From NCBI GenBank assembly GCA_011525755.1, contig WYBS01000154.1, positions 1 to 43,760 on the forward strand: a stretch of 43,760 nt of DNA, given 5' to 3'. The stretch comes from Planctomycetaceae bacterium. GTDB taxonomy: Bacteria > Planctomycetota > PLA2. Each line of letters opens with the position of its first letter. Within the stretch, counting starts at the first letter, position 1. The notes under the pieces were generated by a model. It made no database searches and was not told the DNA's origin. It worked only from the letters and a program-made list of their open reading frames with translations. Made by a program: the position numbers and the translations under genes. Positions 35,555 to 43,428 of this stretch are shown piece by piece.

Positions 35555-36918
35555 CGTGCGCTCGCGTGGATCAGGTCGAACTTCGTGAGCATGGTCAGCT
35601 CGCCCTTGCCCTTGTCGACGAGGACCGCCTTCGTGCCGCGCGAGAGCATCGACGCGATCTCCTCCGCCGGCGTGTCGCCCGGCATCACGGGGAGCGGCGG
35701 GCCCATCACCGCCTCGACCCTGAGCGTCGCGAGGTCCTTCCTGTTGAAGAGCAGGTCGATCGCCTGGTTCTCGCTGATGCAGCCGACGATCGCGTCGCCC
35801 TTGCGCACCGGGAGCTGCGAGAGGTCGCGCTTGCGCATCAGCTCGATCGCGTCCCGCACGTTCGCGTCGGCGGGGACGCTCACGAGCGCCTCGCCCTCGC
35901 GCCGCCGCTGGCCGATGACGCCCGCCGCCGTGAGCGGCGTCGCCTCCTCGAGGAGCTGGTTGTCGCGCATCCAGTCGTCGTTCCACTGCTTCGAGAGGTA
36001 GCGCTCGCCGAGGTCGCACACGAGAGTGAGGACGGTCGCCTCCGCCGGGAGCTTGCGCGCCACCTCCAGCGCCGCGACGACGTTCACGCCCGTGGATCCG
36101 CCGGCGAAGATCCCCTCCTCGCGCGCGAGGCGCCGCGCCATCTGGAACGCCGCGCGGTCCGTCACCGTGATGCAGTCGTCCAGGAGCGACGGGTCGCAGG
36201 TGCCCGGCACGTAGTCGTGGCCGATCCCCTCGACCTTGTACACGTGGGTTTCCGAGGGCTTCCCGTTCCGCACGATCGAGGTGTAGATCGAGCCCTCCGG
36301 GTCGGCCCCGACGATCCTCAAGCCCTTGATCTTCTCCTTGAGGAACCTCCCCGCGCCCGAGAGCGTGCCGCCCGTGCCCATCGAGACCACGAACGCGTCG
36401 AGCTTGCCGCCCGTCTGCCGCAGGATCTCCGGCCCCGTGTTCCGGTAGTGCGCCTCGGGGTTGTCGGGGTTGTTGAACTGGTCGATGTAGTGGGCGCCCG
36501 GAGTCTCCCTCGCGATGCGCTTCGCCGTCTGCACGTAGTGGCGCGGGTCGTCGGGCGCGACCGCCGTCGGCGTCACGATCACCTTCGCGCCGAGGCCGCG
36601 CAGCAGGTTGATCTTCTCCTGGCTCATCTTGTCGGGCATCGTGCAGATGAGCCGGTACCCCTTGACCGCGCACGCGACCGCGAGGCCGACGCCGGTGTTG
36701 CCCGATGTCGATTCGACGATCGTGCCGCCCGGCTTCACCTTCCCCGCCTTCTCCGCCTTCTCGATCATGTAGGAGCCGATGCGGTCCTTGAGCGAGCCGC
36801 CGGGGTTCAGGTTCTCGAGCTTCACAAAGACCTTGCAGGCGATGCCCTCGGTGACGCGCCGAAGGCGGACGAGCGGGGTGTCCCCGATGACATCGAGGAC
36901 GCTCTCGTGGATCTCCAT
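35551..36918 (-). CDS. cbs: Cystathionine beta-synthase
   Basis: A 455-residue PLP enzyme that joins serine (or an activated serine) and homocysteine. The N-terminal catalytic domain has K44 in NPGGSLKDRIG, STSGNTGVGLA near 71, MGTGGTLSGAGR near 182 and the GGSTGVNVVAA phosphate-binding region near 265. A linker and a C-terminal pair of CBS domains (about 330-455) follow, as in full-length CBS. The length and order match eukaryote-like and bacterial CBS, unlike CysK/CysM, which lack CBS domains. ATG 36918 is preferred because a TACACT -10 box lies 8 nt upstream; a TTG at 36927 is possible. First gene of the coupled pair. Confidence 0.93.
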   Translation of the reverse strand: MEIHESVLDVIGDTPLVRLRRVTEGIACKVFVKLENLNPGGSLKDRIGSYMIEKAEKAGKVKPGGTIVESTSGNTGVGLAVACAVKGYRLICTMPDKMSQEKINLLRGLGAKVIVTPTAVAPDDPRHYVQTAKRIARETPGAHYIDQFNNPDNPEAHYRNTGPEILRQTGGKLDAFVVSMGTGGTLSGAGRFLKEKIKGLRIVGADPEGSIYTSIVRNGKPSETHVYKVEGIGHDYVPGTCDPSLLDDCITVTDRAAFQMARRLAREEGIFAGGSTGVNVVAALEVARKLPAEATVLTLVCDLGERYLSKQWNDDWMRDNQLLEEATPLTAAGVIGQRRREGEALVSVPADANVRDAIELMRKRDLSQLPVRKGDAIVGCISENQAIDLLFNRKDLATLRVEAVMGPPLPVMPGDTPAEEIASMLSRGTKAVLVDKGKGELTMLTKFDLIHASAR

Positions 36919-36926
36919 CGGCGGCA

Positions 36927-36932
36927 AGTGTA
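36927..36932 (-). promoter_or_regulatory. Predicted leaderless promoter of cbs
   Basis: TACACT (minus strand) ends 8 nt before ATG 36918 with no ribosome site between. It is only 4/6 for the -10 consensus. Confidence 0.35.
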
Positions 36933-36936
36933 CCCG

Positions 36937-37815
36937 TCAGGGGGGTGAGGGGGCGCGGGGGGGAGGGGGTCCGCGGAGGAGCCCGCGGAACGCGCGCACG
37001 CCGAGGAGGATGAGCACCGCCGCCGCGGCGGCGTAGAGGACGAGCCAGAACGGGCTCGGCCTGCCCCCTTCTCCCCCCGCCTCGGCGAGCGTCCGGTCGT
37101 AGGGCCGGAACGAGATCCGCCACTCCGTCTTCCTGAGGGAGCGCGCGATCTCCTCCTTGTCGCCCGGGAGGTGGTCCGCGAGGAAGGGCTGGAGCGGATC
37201 GAACTCGTCGCGGTGCCAGAGGAAGAGCGTCGAGAGCTCGGCCTCGAGCTGCGCGTAGCCGAAGCGGTTCTCCTCCTCGTCGGAGAGGTAGGCGCGCGCC
37301 TGCTGCACGAGGGCCTCCGCGAGATCATCGCCGCGGTAGAGCACGGCCGGGAGCGGCGGGCAGCTGCGCGTCCCGCGGTAGAGCGCGAAGCGGGCGAGCG
37401 GCCCCGCGGATTCCCGCGCGAGCGTCGCGAGGGAGTCGACCGTCGTGGGCTGCCCGGCGACCGTCGCCGCTACCCTGCCCACCTCTTCGATGTCCACGAC
37501 CGGGGGGCGCGTGTCGAGGAGGCGCCGGAGGACGAGCGCGTTGTGCGCGTTGATCCAGAACGCGGCGCGGTCCGCCGCCGCGGCGCCCGGGTCCGCGGCC
37601 TCGAGCCACCGCAGGTAGCCGTCGAGCGCCGCGCGGCCCTTCGCGAGCTCCGCGTAGTCGATGCCGTCGTCCTTGACCGATCGCGCGAGGAGGACCGCGT
37701 AGTCGTCCGCGGGCGCGGCGAGGAGGGGCGCGGCGAGGAGGCACGCGAGGACCACGGCCCCCGGACCCCCCCGGATTCCGCCGCCGCGGCGCCGGCGATC
37801 GTGCCCGTGGCTCAC
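36937..37815 (-). CDS. Exported DUF547-like protein with C-terminal membrane anchor
   Basis: A 292-residue protein. An Arg-rich N-terminus (HDRRRRGGG) and a hydrophobic stretch (AVVLACLLAAPLLAA) form a signal peptide. The DUF547-type domain follows with DGIDYAEL, RAAFWINAHNALVLRRLL, RSCPPLP and a charged C-terminal part. A transmembrane helix (WLVLYAAAAAVLILLGVRAF) then ends in a Pro-rich tail. The function of DUF547 is unknown. The GTG start at 37815 is chosen because a -10 box lies 7 nt upstream. GTG 37755 is a shorter option. The N-terminal GIRGGPG comes from a G-rich motif common in this window. Confidence 0.75.
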   Translation of the reverse strand: MSHGHDRRRRGGGIRGGPGAVVLACLLAAPLLAAPADDYAVLLARSVKDDGIDYAELAKGRAALDGYLRWLEAADPGAAAADRAAFWINAHNALVLRRLLDTRPPVVDIEEVGRVAATVAGQPTTVDSLATLARESAGPLARFALYRGTRSCPPLPAVLYRGDDLAEALVQQARAYLSDEEENRFGYAQLEAELSTLFLWHRDEFDPLQPFLADHLPGDKEEIARSLRKTEWRISFRPYDRTLAEAGGEGGRPSPFWLVLYAAAAAVLILLGVRAFRGLLRGPPPPRAPSPP

Positions 37816-37822
37816 GCCGACC

Positions 37823-37828
37823 AATGTA
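37823..37828 (-). promoter_or_regulatory. Predicted leaderless promoter of the DUF547-like gene
   Basis: TACATT on the minus strand stands 7 nt before the GTG start. No -35 or ribosome site is visible. Confidence 0.35.
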
Positions 37829-38009
37829 GGCGTCCTGTCACGAGCCCGCGCCACCTGGCGGCGCGCTTCGCAACACGGATGTGCGTCCGGCGGTGACAAC
37901 CTGTGGCGAAGGCGCGTCGGAGAGGCCGATGGTGGCCACCGGCGCGGCCTTTGCGTAGCCTTTGCGGTCAGCTGGCGGGTGGGCACGCCGGCGAGGGAGG
38001 TACTCCGCC

Positions 38010-39287
38010 GTGGTCCGCGTTCTCTCCGGTCTCTTCGGGATCCTGGTCCTCGCGCTGCCCGCGCGCGCGGAGGCCGAGAAGTCGGCCGACCCCTCGCTCG
38101 CGAAGGAGGTCGCGGACTACCTCGCGGAGACCCCCCCCGTCGCCCCGGGCGACAACATGTTCAAGGCGTTCTGGAAGAACGGCCTCCAGCTCGAGACCGC
38201 GGATAGGGCGTTCACGGCGCATATCGGCGGCCGCATCCTCTACGACGGCGCCTACTTCGGCAGCGACGACTACGGCGGCGCGCAGAAGCAGGACAGCTGG
38301 TACCTGCGCCAGCTCTGGTTCCAGGCGGACGGCACGCTCTTCACCGACGCCTTCTACCAGGTGGCGATCGACTTCGCCTCGGGGTCGGCCACGCTCCGGT
38401 GGGCGGTGCTCGGCCTCAGGAACCTCGGCCCGGTCGGCACGTTCTCGGCCGGCCTCTTCAAGCAGCCCTATAGCCTCGCCGAGATGACGAGCACGCGGTT
38501 CCTCACCTTCATGGAGAGGGCCGCGCCGACGCAGGCGTTCGTCCCCTCGTACCAGGACGGCTTCATGCTCTCGAACAACTTCCTCGAGGACAAGCGGCTG
38601 CTCGTGGCGATCAGCGCCTTCAAGGCCACGACGAACGGCACGGCGACGGACAACAGCGGCTACGGCATGGCCGCGCGCGTCGCCGCCTTCTTCCTCGAGG
38701 ATAAGGACTCGAACCGGATCCTGCACGTCGGACTGGGGTACTTCTTCGCGGACACGCCGGCCGGCACGAAGCAGTACCGCGCGCGCCCGGACATCGGCAC
38801 GGGCGTGCGCTTCGTCGACACGGGCTCGATCACGGCGGAGGACGAGACGGGCTACTGCTTCGAGCTGCTCTTCACGTGGCAGAGGCTCCACGTCCAGGCC
38901 GAGTACTACTGGGTGGACGTCAACGGCGGCACCGACCCGAGCTTCTCGGGCTTCTACGTCGAGGTCGGCTACTTCCTCCGGGGCGGCCGCGTGAACTACG
39001 GCAGGGACGCGAAGCGCCTCGAGCGGCCGCACATCGACGAGAGGTTCCGCGCCGGCGGCTCCGGGGCCGGCGCCTGGCAGGTCGCGATCCGCTACGACAG
39101 CGTCGATCTCAGCGACTCCGGCGTCACGGGCGGCCTCCAGGAGGCGATCACGTTCGGGGTCAACTGGTACTGGAACCCGAGCATGCGCGTGATGTTCAAC
39201 GTCGTCTGGGTGGACGTCAGCGAGGGCGGGGCGTTCGGCGAGGGCAGCCTCACGGTCTTCGGCACGCGCTTCCAGGTCGACTTCTGA
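38010..39287 (+). CDS. Outer-membrane porin, phosphate-selective porin O/P family
   Basis: A 425-residue outer-membrane protein. The signal peptide VRVLSGLFGILVLALPARA ends at about residue 20. A short helical part (about 25-55) precedes a beta-barrel of alternating strands: HIGGRILYDGAYFG, WYLRQLWFQADGTLF, YQVAIDFASGSATLRW and so on. The chain ends in the aromatic RFQVDF, typical of barrels recognised by the BAM complex. KQPYSLAEMTSTRFLTFMER is the loop characteristic of OprO/P-type porins. GTG 38010 is favoured by GGGAGG 9 nt upstream. Anion selectivity is assumed from the family. Confidence 0.88.
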   Translation: MVRVLSGLFGILVLALPARAEAEKSADPSLAKEVADYLAETPPVAPGDNMFKAFWKNGLQLETADRAFTAHIGGRILYDGAYFGSDDYGGAQKQDSWYLRQLWFQADGTLFTDAFYQVAIDFASGSATLRWAVLGLRNLGPVGTFSAGLFKQPYSLAEMTSTRFLTFMERAAPTQAFVPSYQDGFMLSNNFLEDKRLLVAISAFKATTNGTATDNSGYGMAARVAAFFLEDKDSNRILHVGLGYFFADTPAGTKQYRARPDIGTGVRFVDTGSITAEDETGYCFELLFTWQRLHVQAEYYWVDVNGGTDPSFSGFYVEVGYFLRGGRVNYGRDAKRLERPHIDERFRAGGSGAGAWQVAIRYDSVDLSDSGVTGGLQEAITFGVNWYWNPSMRVMFNVVWVDVSEGGAFGEGSLTVFGTRFQVDF

Positions 39288-39364
39288 CTTCCACGCCCGG
39301 GGGCGGATCGCGCGTCCCCGGGCGCTTCCGTTTCCACGGCCCCTCCTTTGCAACGTGCGGGGCG

Positions 39365-39859
39365 ATGATCGCCGCGACGCCGACCCGCGCCACATGGAGA
39401 ACCGTCCTCGGAGAAGCCGTCGGCGCGGCGCGGATCGTGGTCGACATCGAGGGGGCTTCGGGGGAGTGGAGGGAACTCCTCGAGCAGAACGGCTGCTTCG
39501 CCCTCGATCCGGCGCACGCGCTCTCCGGCACCATCCACGGCGCGGTCGTCGCGCGCCACCTCCTGAGCCGCTCGCGCGAGCCGGAGCGCGCACTTGCCGA
39601 CTGGCACGGCCTCCTCGAGAAGGGCGGGCGGGTCGTGCTCCTCGAAAGCGGCGCGCGACGCGGGATCTTCCGCCGGGCGAGCCTCCTCTTCCCGCCGCGC
39701 CGGCCCTGCGACCCGAGGGCCCCGTACCGGGGCGGCCTCTCGCCCGCGGACGCATCGCTCCTGTTGCAGGCCGCGGGGTTCGTCGACATCCGGTGCTTCG
39801 CGCTGCCGGTCCCCCCCTCGGTCAGCGTCCACTACCTCGTCTCCGCCCGGCGCCGTTGA
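39365..39859 (+). CDS. Methyltransferase-like protein, short
   Basis: A 164-residue protein resembling the second half of a class I SAM-dependent methyltransferase: DIEGASGEWRELL, VVARHLLSRSREPERALAD, then WHGLLEKGGRVVLLESG (the usual post-motif strand with GG), and a final strand pair SVSVHYLVSARR. The SAM-binding glycine motif near the N-terminus is missing, so it may be a degenerate or partial enzyme with an altered fold, or the true start lies in a disrupted upstream part. No ribosome site is visible before ATG 39365. It sits between the porin and a solute-binding fusion without obvious link. Confidence 0.6.
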   Translation: MIAATPTRATWRTVLGEAVGAARIVVDIEGASGEWRELLEQNGCFALDPAHALSGTIHGAVVARHLLSRSREPERALADWHGLLEKGGRVVLLESGARRGIFRRASLLFPPRRPCDPRAPYRGGLSPADASLLLQAAGFVDIRCFALPVPPSVSVHYLVSARRR

Positions 39860-39943
39860 GGCGCGCCGGTAACGCCGCGACGCCCGGGCTTCCCGCCGCC
39901 TGTTCCCGAGGCGATACGGTTCGGCGTTTGCGGTGCGCGAGAC

Positions 39944-42454
39944 ATGAAGAAACCGGCCGGCCTCGCGGTACTCCTTGTTCTCGGGACGGCATTCGCCGGG
40001 GGTGATCCGAAGAGCGAGGAGGTCGTGCTGCCCGCCGAGGGGGGCTGGCACGCGCAGCTCGTGCTCGACCGCGGGAGCACGGGCATCTGGACCGTCGGCG
40101 CGTTCCCGATCTTCGACTCCGTCGGCACCGAGGAGGTCGTCGCGCTCGACGACGAAGGCCGCTGCACGGTCCTCATCCCCTACAGCGGCCGCTGGACGCC
40201 CATGGAGACGCTCCAGGAAGGCGCGTGGCTCGGCGGGCTCGCGCACGGCGACCTCGACCCGAACGTCCCGGGCAGGGAGCTCTACACCGGCGGGAAGCGG
40301 GGCGACCTCTGGCAGATCGTAGCGCACCCCCACGGCGCCCTCGAGACGCGGCTCGTCGTCCACCTCCCCGGCGAGGAGATCCACACGCTCGTGATCGGCG
40401 ACCTCTACCCGAAGGCGCCGGGCAACGAGATGCTCATGTTCACGTGGCCGGGAGGCCTCTACGTCGTGACGGGGGGCGGCCCGAAACCCGCGGTGCGCCG
40501 CGTGCAGGCTCTCGACACGCGCGTACGCGACGCGGTCGTGCTGCCGCACGCGGAGGGGGCGACGCCGGAGGTCGCGGTGGTGTCGCGGGCGGGCCGCCTC
40601 GAGACGCTCCGGCTCGAGGGCGACGGCGCCCGCTGGACCGAGATCGACCGGCAGCGCACGGGCATGGGACGCGTCGCGCTCCGCGAGGCGAAGGGCGCGG
40701 TCATCCTCTACACCGTCTGCGACGACGGCCGCGTCTACCGCTACGAGCGCCGGGCCGACGCATGGAGGCCGCCCGAGCTGATCTACGCGGGCCCTCTCGG
40801 CGCGCGCGGGGTCGTGAGCGGCCGATTCGGCAAGGATCCGGACCAGGAGACGATCGCGGTCTTCGGCTACAGCGGCAGCGTGGAGATCCTCGCGCGCGAG
40901 AGCGCGGGCTGGACGAGGACGACGATCTTCCGCGACCGCGACAAGGGCCACTGGCTCGCGACCATCGAGGCGGACGGGCGCAACACGACCGACGAGATCC
41001 TCTGCTGCGGGTATTCGGGACGGCTCACGATGCTTCACCGCCCGCCGGGGTACGGCCACGACGGCGTGCTCGCGGCCGAGGCGCCCGGCGACGGAGCCCC
41101 CCTGCGTGTCGGCGTCGTCGGAATGCGGCGGGCGGAGCCGACGATCACCCCGCTCGTCTACCACGGCGGGTTCCTCGTGAAGTCCCTCGTCTTCGAGACT
41201 CTCGTGCGCGTCGACGACGACGGCCGCTTCGTCCCCGGGCTCGCGCAGGCCTGGCGCACGGCGGACGACGGGCGCAGGTGGATCTTCGACCTCCGCCCGG
41301 GCGCGCGGTTCCACGACGGACGGCCGTGCGACGCGGCGGCCGTGAAGGCGCACTTCGACGGCTGGATCGGGAAGCCGGAGCACGCGTGGCTCGGGATGAG
41401 CTCGCGCGTCGAGAGGATCGAAGCCCCCCACCCCACGCGCCTCGACTTCGTGATGAAGGAGCCCTACCCGCTCCTCCGCGACCTCCCCGCGATCAACCCG
41501 TGCGCGGTCGCTGCCGGCGGCCCGGAGACGCCGGTCGGCAGCGGCCCCTTCCGCGTCGAGCGGCACGACCCCGGCGTCGCGACGCTCCTCGCGCCGACGG
41601 GCGCCGGCAACCCGCTCGAGATCCGCACCCTCGACGGCGGCGACCACATCGCGTTGAGCCCGATCGCGGCGCTCAGGTCCGGGCAGGTGGACGCGGTCCT
41701 CGACGGCTCTGTGCCGCAGATCCCGCGCGAGGAGGCGAAGGGCCTCGGCGAGGGCGGGGAGTTCCGCATGGTCACGTCGCCGGGCTCGCTCACGGTCTTC
41801 CTCCGGCTCAACGGCGGGGCGGGGCCTTTCCGCGACCGCGACGCGCGCCTGCGCCTCGCGGCCGCGATCGACCGGGAGGAGATCGTGAAGGAGGCGGCGG
41901 CCGGGTGCGGAGAGCCGCGCGAGACGCTCTTCGCCGTGGCGTCGTGGCCGGCGCGGCGGGTCAAGGCGCCGCCGGCATCCCCCCCCGACCCCCCCTTCTC
42001 TGCGCGCTTCGTCGTGCACGACCTCGACCCCGACCATGTCCGCTTGGCACTCGCGGTCGCGAGGCAGGCGCGTCGCGCCGGGATCGAGATCGAAGTCGCG
42101 GCCGTGCCGCGGCCCGAGTACCTGAAGCGCATGGCCGACGGCGACTTCGACGTCGCGGTCTCGACCACGCACGGGCTGCCGTACGACCCGCACATGTGGC
42201 TCGTCTCGCGGTTCCTCGAGCCCGACGGGGGCGACCCGGAGATGGCCGCGCTCGTCCGCGGCACCTTCTCCGCGGAGGGCGAGGCGCTCGCCGCGCGCTA
42301 CAGCGACATCGAGGCGCGGATCGAGGAGGAGGCGCTTCTCGTACCGCTCTTCGCGCCGCAGCGGCTCGCGCTCGCGCGACGCGACGTCGAGGGGATCCGC
42401 CTCGGGCGGAACGCGTACGAGACGGACCTCGCGGCGGCACGGGTGGCGCGATAG
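39944..42454 (+). CDS. Beta-propeller fused to a NikA/DppA-type solute-binding protein
   Basis: An 836-residue secreted protein. The signal peptide MKKPAGLAVLLVLGTAFA is followed by about 360 residues of repeating blades (EVVALDDEGRCTVLIP, GDLDPNVPGRELYTGG, TIAVFGYSGSVEILAR, DEILCCGYSGRLTMLHR), an FG-GAP/VCBS-like beta-propeller. From about residue 386 a family-5 periplasmic binding protein begins: PLRVGVVGMRRAEPTITPL, GLAQAWRTADDGRRWIFDL, RPGARFHDGRPCDAAAVKAHFD, PVGSGPFRVERHDPG and a C-terminal EEALLVPLFAPQRLAL. The NikA/DppA type binds metal complexes or peptides. No ABC permease or ATPase is adjacent, so a non-transport (sensing) role is possible. Confidence 0.9.
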   Translation: MKKPAGLAVLLVLGTAFAGGDPKSEEVVLPAEGGWHAQLVLDRGSTGIWTVGAFPIFDSVGTEEVVALDDEGRCTVLIPYSGRWTPMETLQEGAWLGGLAHGDLDPNVPGRELYTGGKRGDLWQIVAHPHGALETRLVVHLPGEEIHTLVIGDLYPKAPGNEMLMFTWPGGLYVVTGGGPKPAVRRVQALDTRVRDAVVLPHAEGATPEVAVVSRAGRLETLRLEGDGARWTEIDRQRTGMGRVALREAKGAVILYTVCDDGRVYRYERRADAWRPPELIYAGPLGARGVVSGRFGKDPDQETIAVFGYSGSVEILARESAGWTRTTIFRDRDKGHWLATIEADGRNTTDEILCCGYSGRLTMLHRPPGYGHDGVLAAEAPGDGAPLRVGVVGMRRAEPTITPLVYHGGFLVKSLVFETLVRVDDDGRFVPGLAQAWRTADDGRRWIFDLRPGARFHDGRPCDAAAVKAHFDGWIGKPEHAWLGMSSRVERIEAPHPTRLDFVMKEPYPLLRDLPAINPCAVAAGGPETPVGSGPFRVERHDPGVATLLAPTGAGNPLEIRTLDGGDHIALSPIAALRSGQVDAVLDGSVPQIPREEAKGLGEGGEFRMVTSPGSLTVFLRLNGGAGPFRDRDARLRLAAAIDREEIVKEAAAGCGEPRETLFAVASWPARRVKAPPASPPDPPFSARFVVHDLDPDHVRLALAVARQARRAGIEIEVAAVPRPEYLKRMADGDFDVAVSTTHGLPYDPHMWLVSRFLEPDGGDPEMAALVRGTFSAEGEALAARYSDIEARIEEEALLVPLFAPQRLALARRDVEGIRLGRNAYETDLAAARVAR

Positions 42455-42471
42455 TTGCGTGGGGCCCGGCC

Positions 42472-43236
42472 ATGCGCCGCCTCCGCCTTGCACCCCTCCT
42501 CCTCGCCGCCTGCGCGGGAAGGGAGGCGAAGGTCGCCGATCCCCCGGCCGTGGGGCTCGACGAATCGCGGCTCGCGCGCGTCTCGGCGGAGGTGGACCAG
42601 GCGATGCTCCGCGGGGTCGTCGCGTGCCGCGCCCTCGCGGAGAACATCCACGTGCGGACCTTCCGCGCGGGCTCGGAGCAGCCGCAGCGGACGCTGACGG
42701 TGCTCCGCGACATCGTCACGCGGGCCGGGGCGGAGCACGCCTCGCTGATCGACGGGAGCGGCGTCGTCGTCGCCTCCACGGATCCGCAGGCCGTGGGCTA
42801 CGACTTCTCCGAGTGGCCCTTCCTCCGTCACGTCGCGGCGGGAGAGGTCCTCGTCTTCCCGGCGGTCGGCATCGGGGCCGGGCGCCGCCGCATCTTCTTC
42901 GTGGCGCCCCGCGGCGAGGACGGCGGCGCAGCCGTGCTGCGTCACGACGTCTCGGCGTTCGACCGGCTGCTCGACGGCGTGGCGGCGCCCGCGGCGCTCG
43001 TCTACCGCGGCCGGTACGAGGTCGCGACCAACCGCACGGGCTTCGGGTTCGACGGGCTCGATGGTCGCGAGGCGCGCGCCGTCGATCCCGGCGAGCGCTC
43101 CGTGCTCGCGATGATGGACGAGGTCTTCCCGCCGATCGGCGACACCCTCGTGCGCGAGGGCACCGCCTTCGACGTCCGCCGCGCGCCGACCGTCGTCGCC
43201 GACTGGCAGGTCCTCGTCTGCACGCCGCGCCCCTGA
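42472..43236 (+). CDS. Lipoprotein with Cache-like sensor domain
   Basis: A 254-residue lipoprotein: MRRLRLAPLLLAACAG has a lipobox Cys at residue 15. An initial helix (about 30-70) leads to a Cache-like extracellular ligand fold: HASLIDGSGVVVASTDPQAVGYDFSEWPF, then GIGAGRRRIFFVAPRG. Cache domains normally sit in receptors with a cytosolic output, but here none is present and the protein ends after the sensing fold. It starts 17 nt after the propeller-binding-protein gene, so the two are one unit and may form a ligand-binding pair (inference). Confidence 0.7.
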   Translation: MRRLRLAPLLLAACAGREAKVADPPAVGLDESRLARVSAEVDQAMLRGVVACRALAENIHVRTFRAGSEQPQRTLTVLRDIVTRAGAEHASLIDGSGVVVASTDPQAVGYDFSEWPFLRHVAAGEVLVFPAVGIGAGRRRIFFVAPRGEDGGAAVLRHDVSAFDRLLDGVAAPAALVYRGRYEVATNRTGFGFDGLDGREARAVDPGERSVLAMMDEVFPPIGDTLVREGTAFDVRRAPTVVADWQVLVCTPRP

Positions 43237-43264
43237 CGCTCGCGCAACGGGAGTGTTGCGAGCG
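43237..43264 (+). terminator. Hairpin after the Cache lipoprotein gene
   Basis: CGCTC + GCAAC (43237-43241, 43244-43248) pairs with GTTGC + GAGCG (43255-43264), a 10-bp stem with a 2-nt bulge, right after the stop. No T-run follows. Confidence 0.4.
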
Positions 43265-43428
43265 GCCTCTCGTGAATCGGACGCGATACGGCGTGGCGCG
43301 CGCCGTAGACGCGTTGCCACCTTCGCGCCACGCGTTGTAGCGCGCGCGGCACGAATCCGCGACGCGGCGGCGGCACAGGCTTCGCTCCTGGGATCCGCGA
43401 ACCACACCCCGCAAAGGAGGGCCATCGC

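Noticed and set aside
37947-37966. GCCTTTGCG repeated 11 bp apart before the porin
   Set aside because: A short 9-bp repeat in a biased sequence; no promoter or palindrome supports an operator, though the one-turn spacing was noted.
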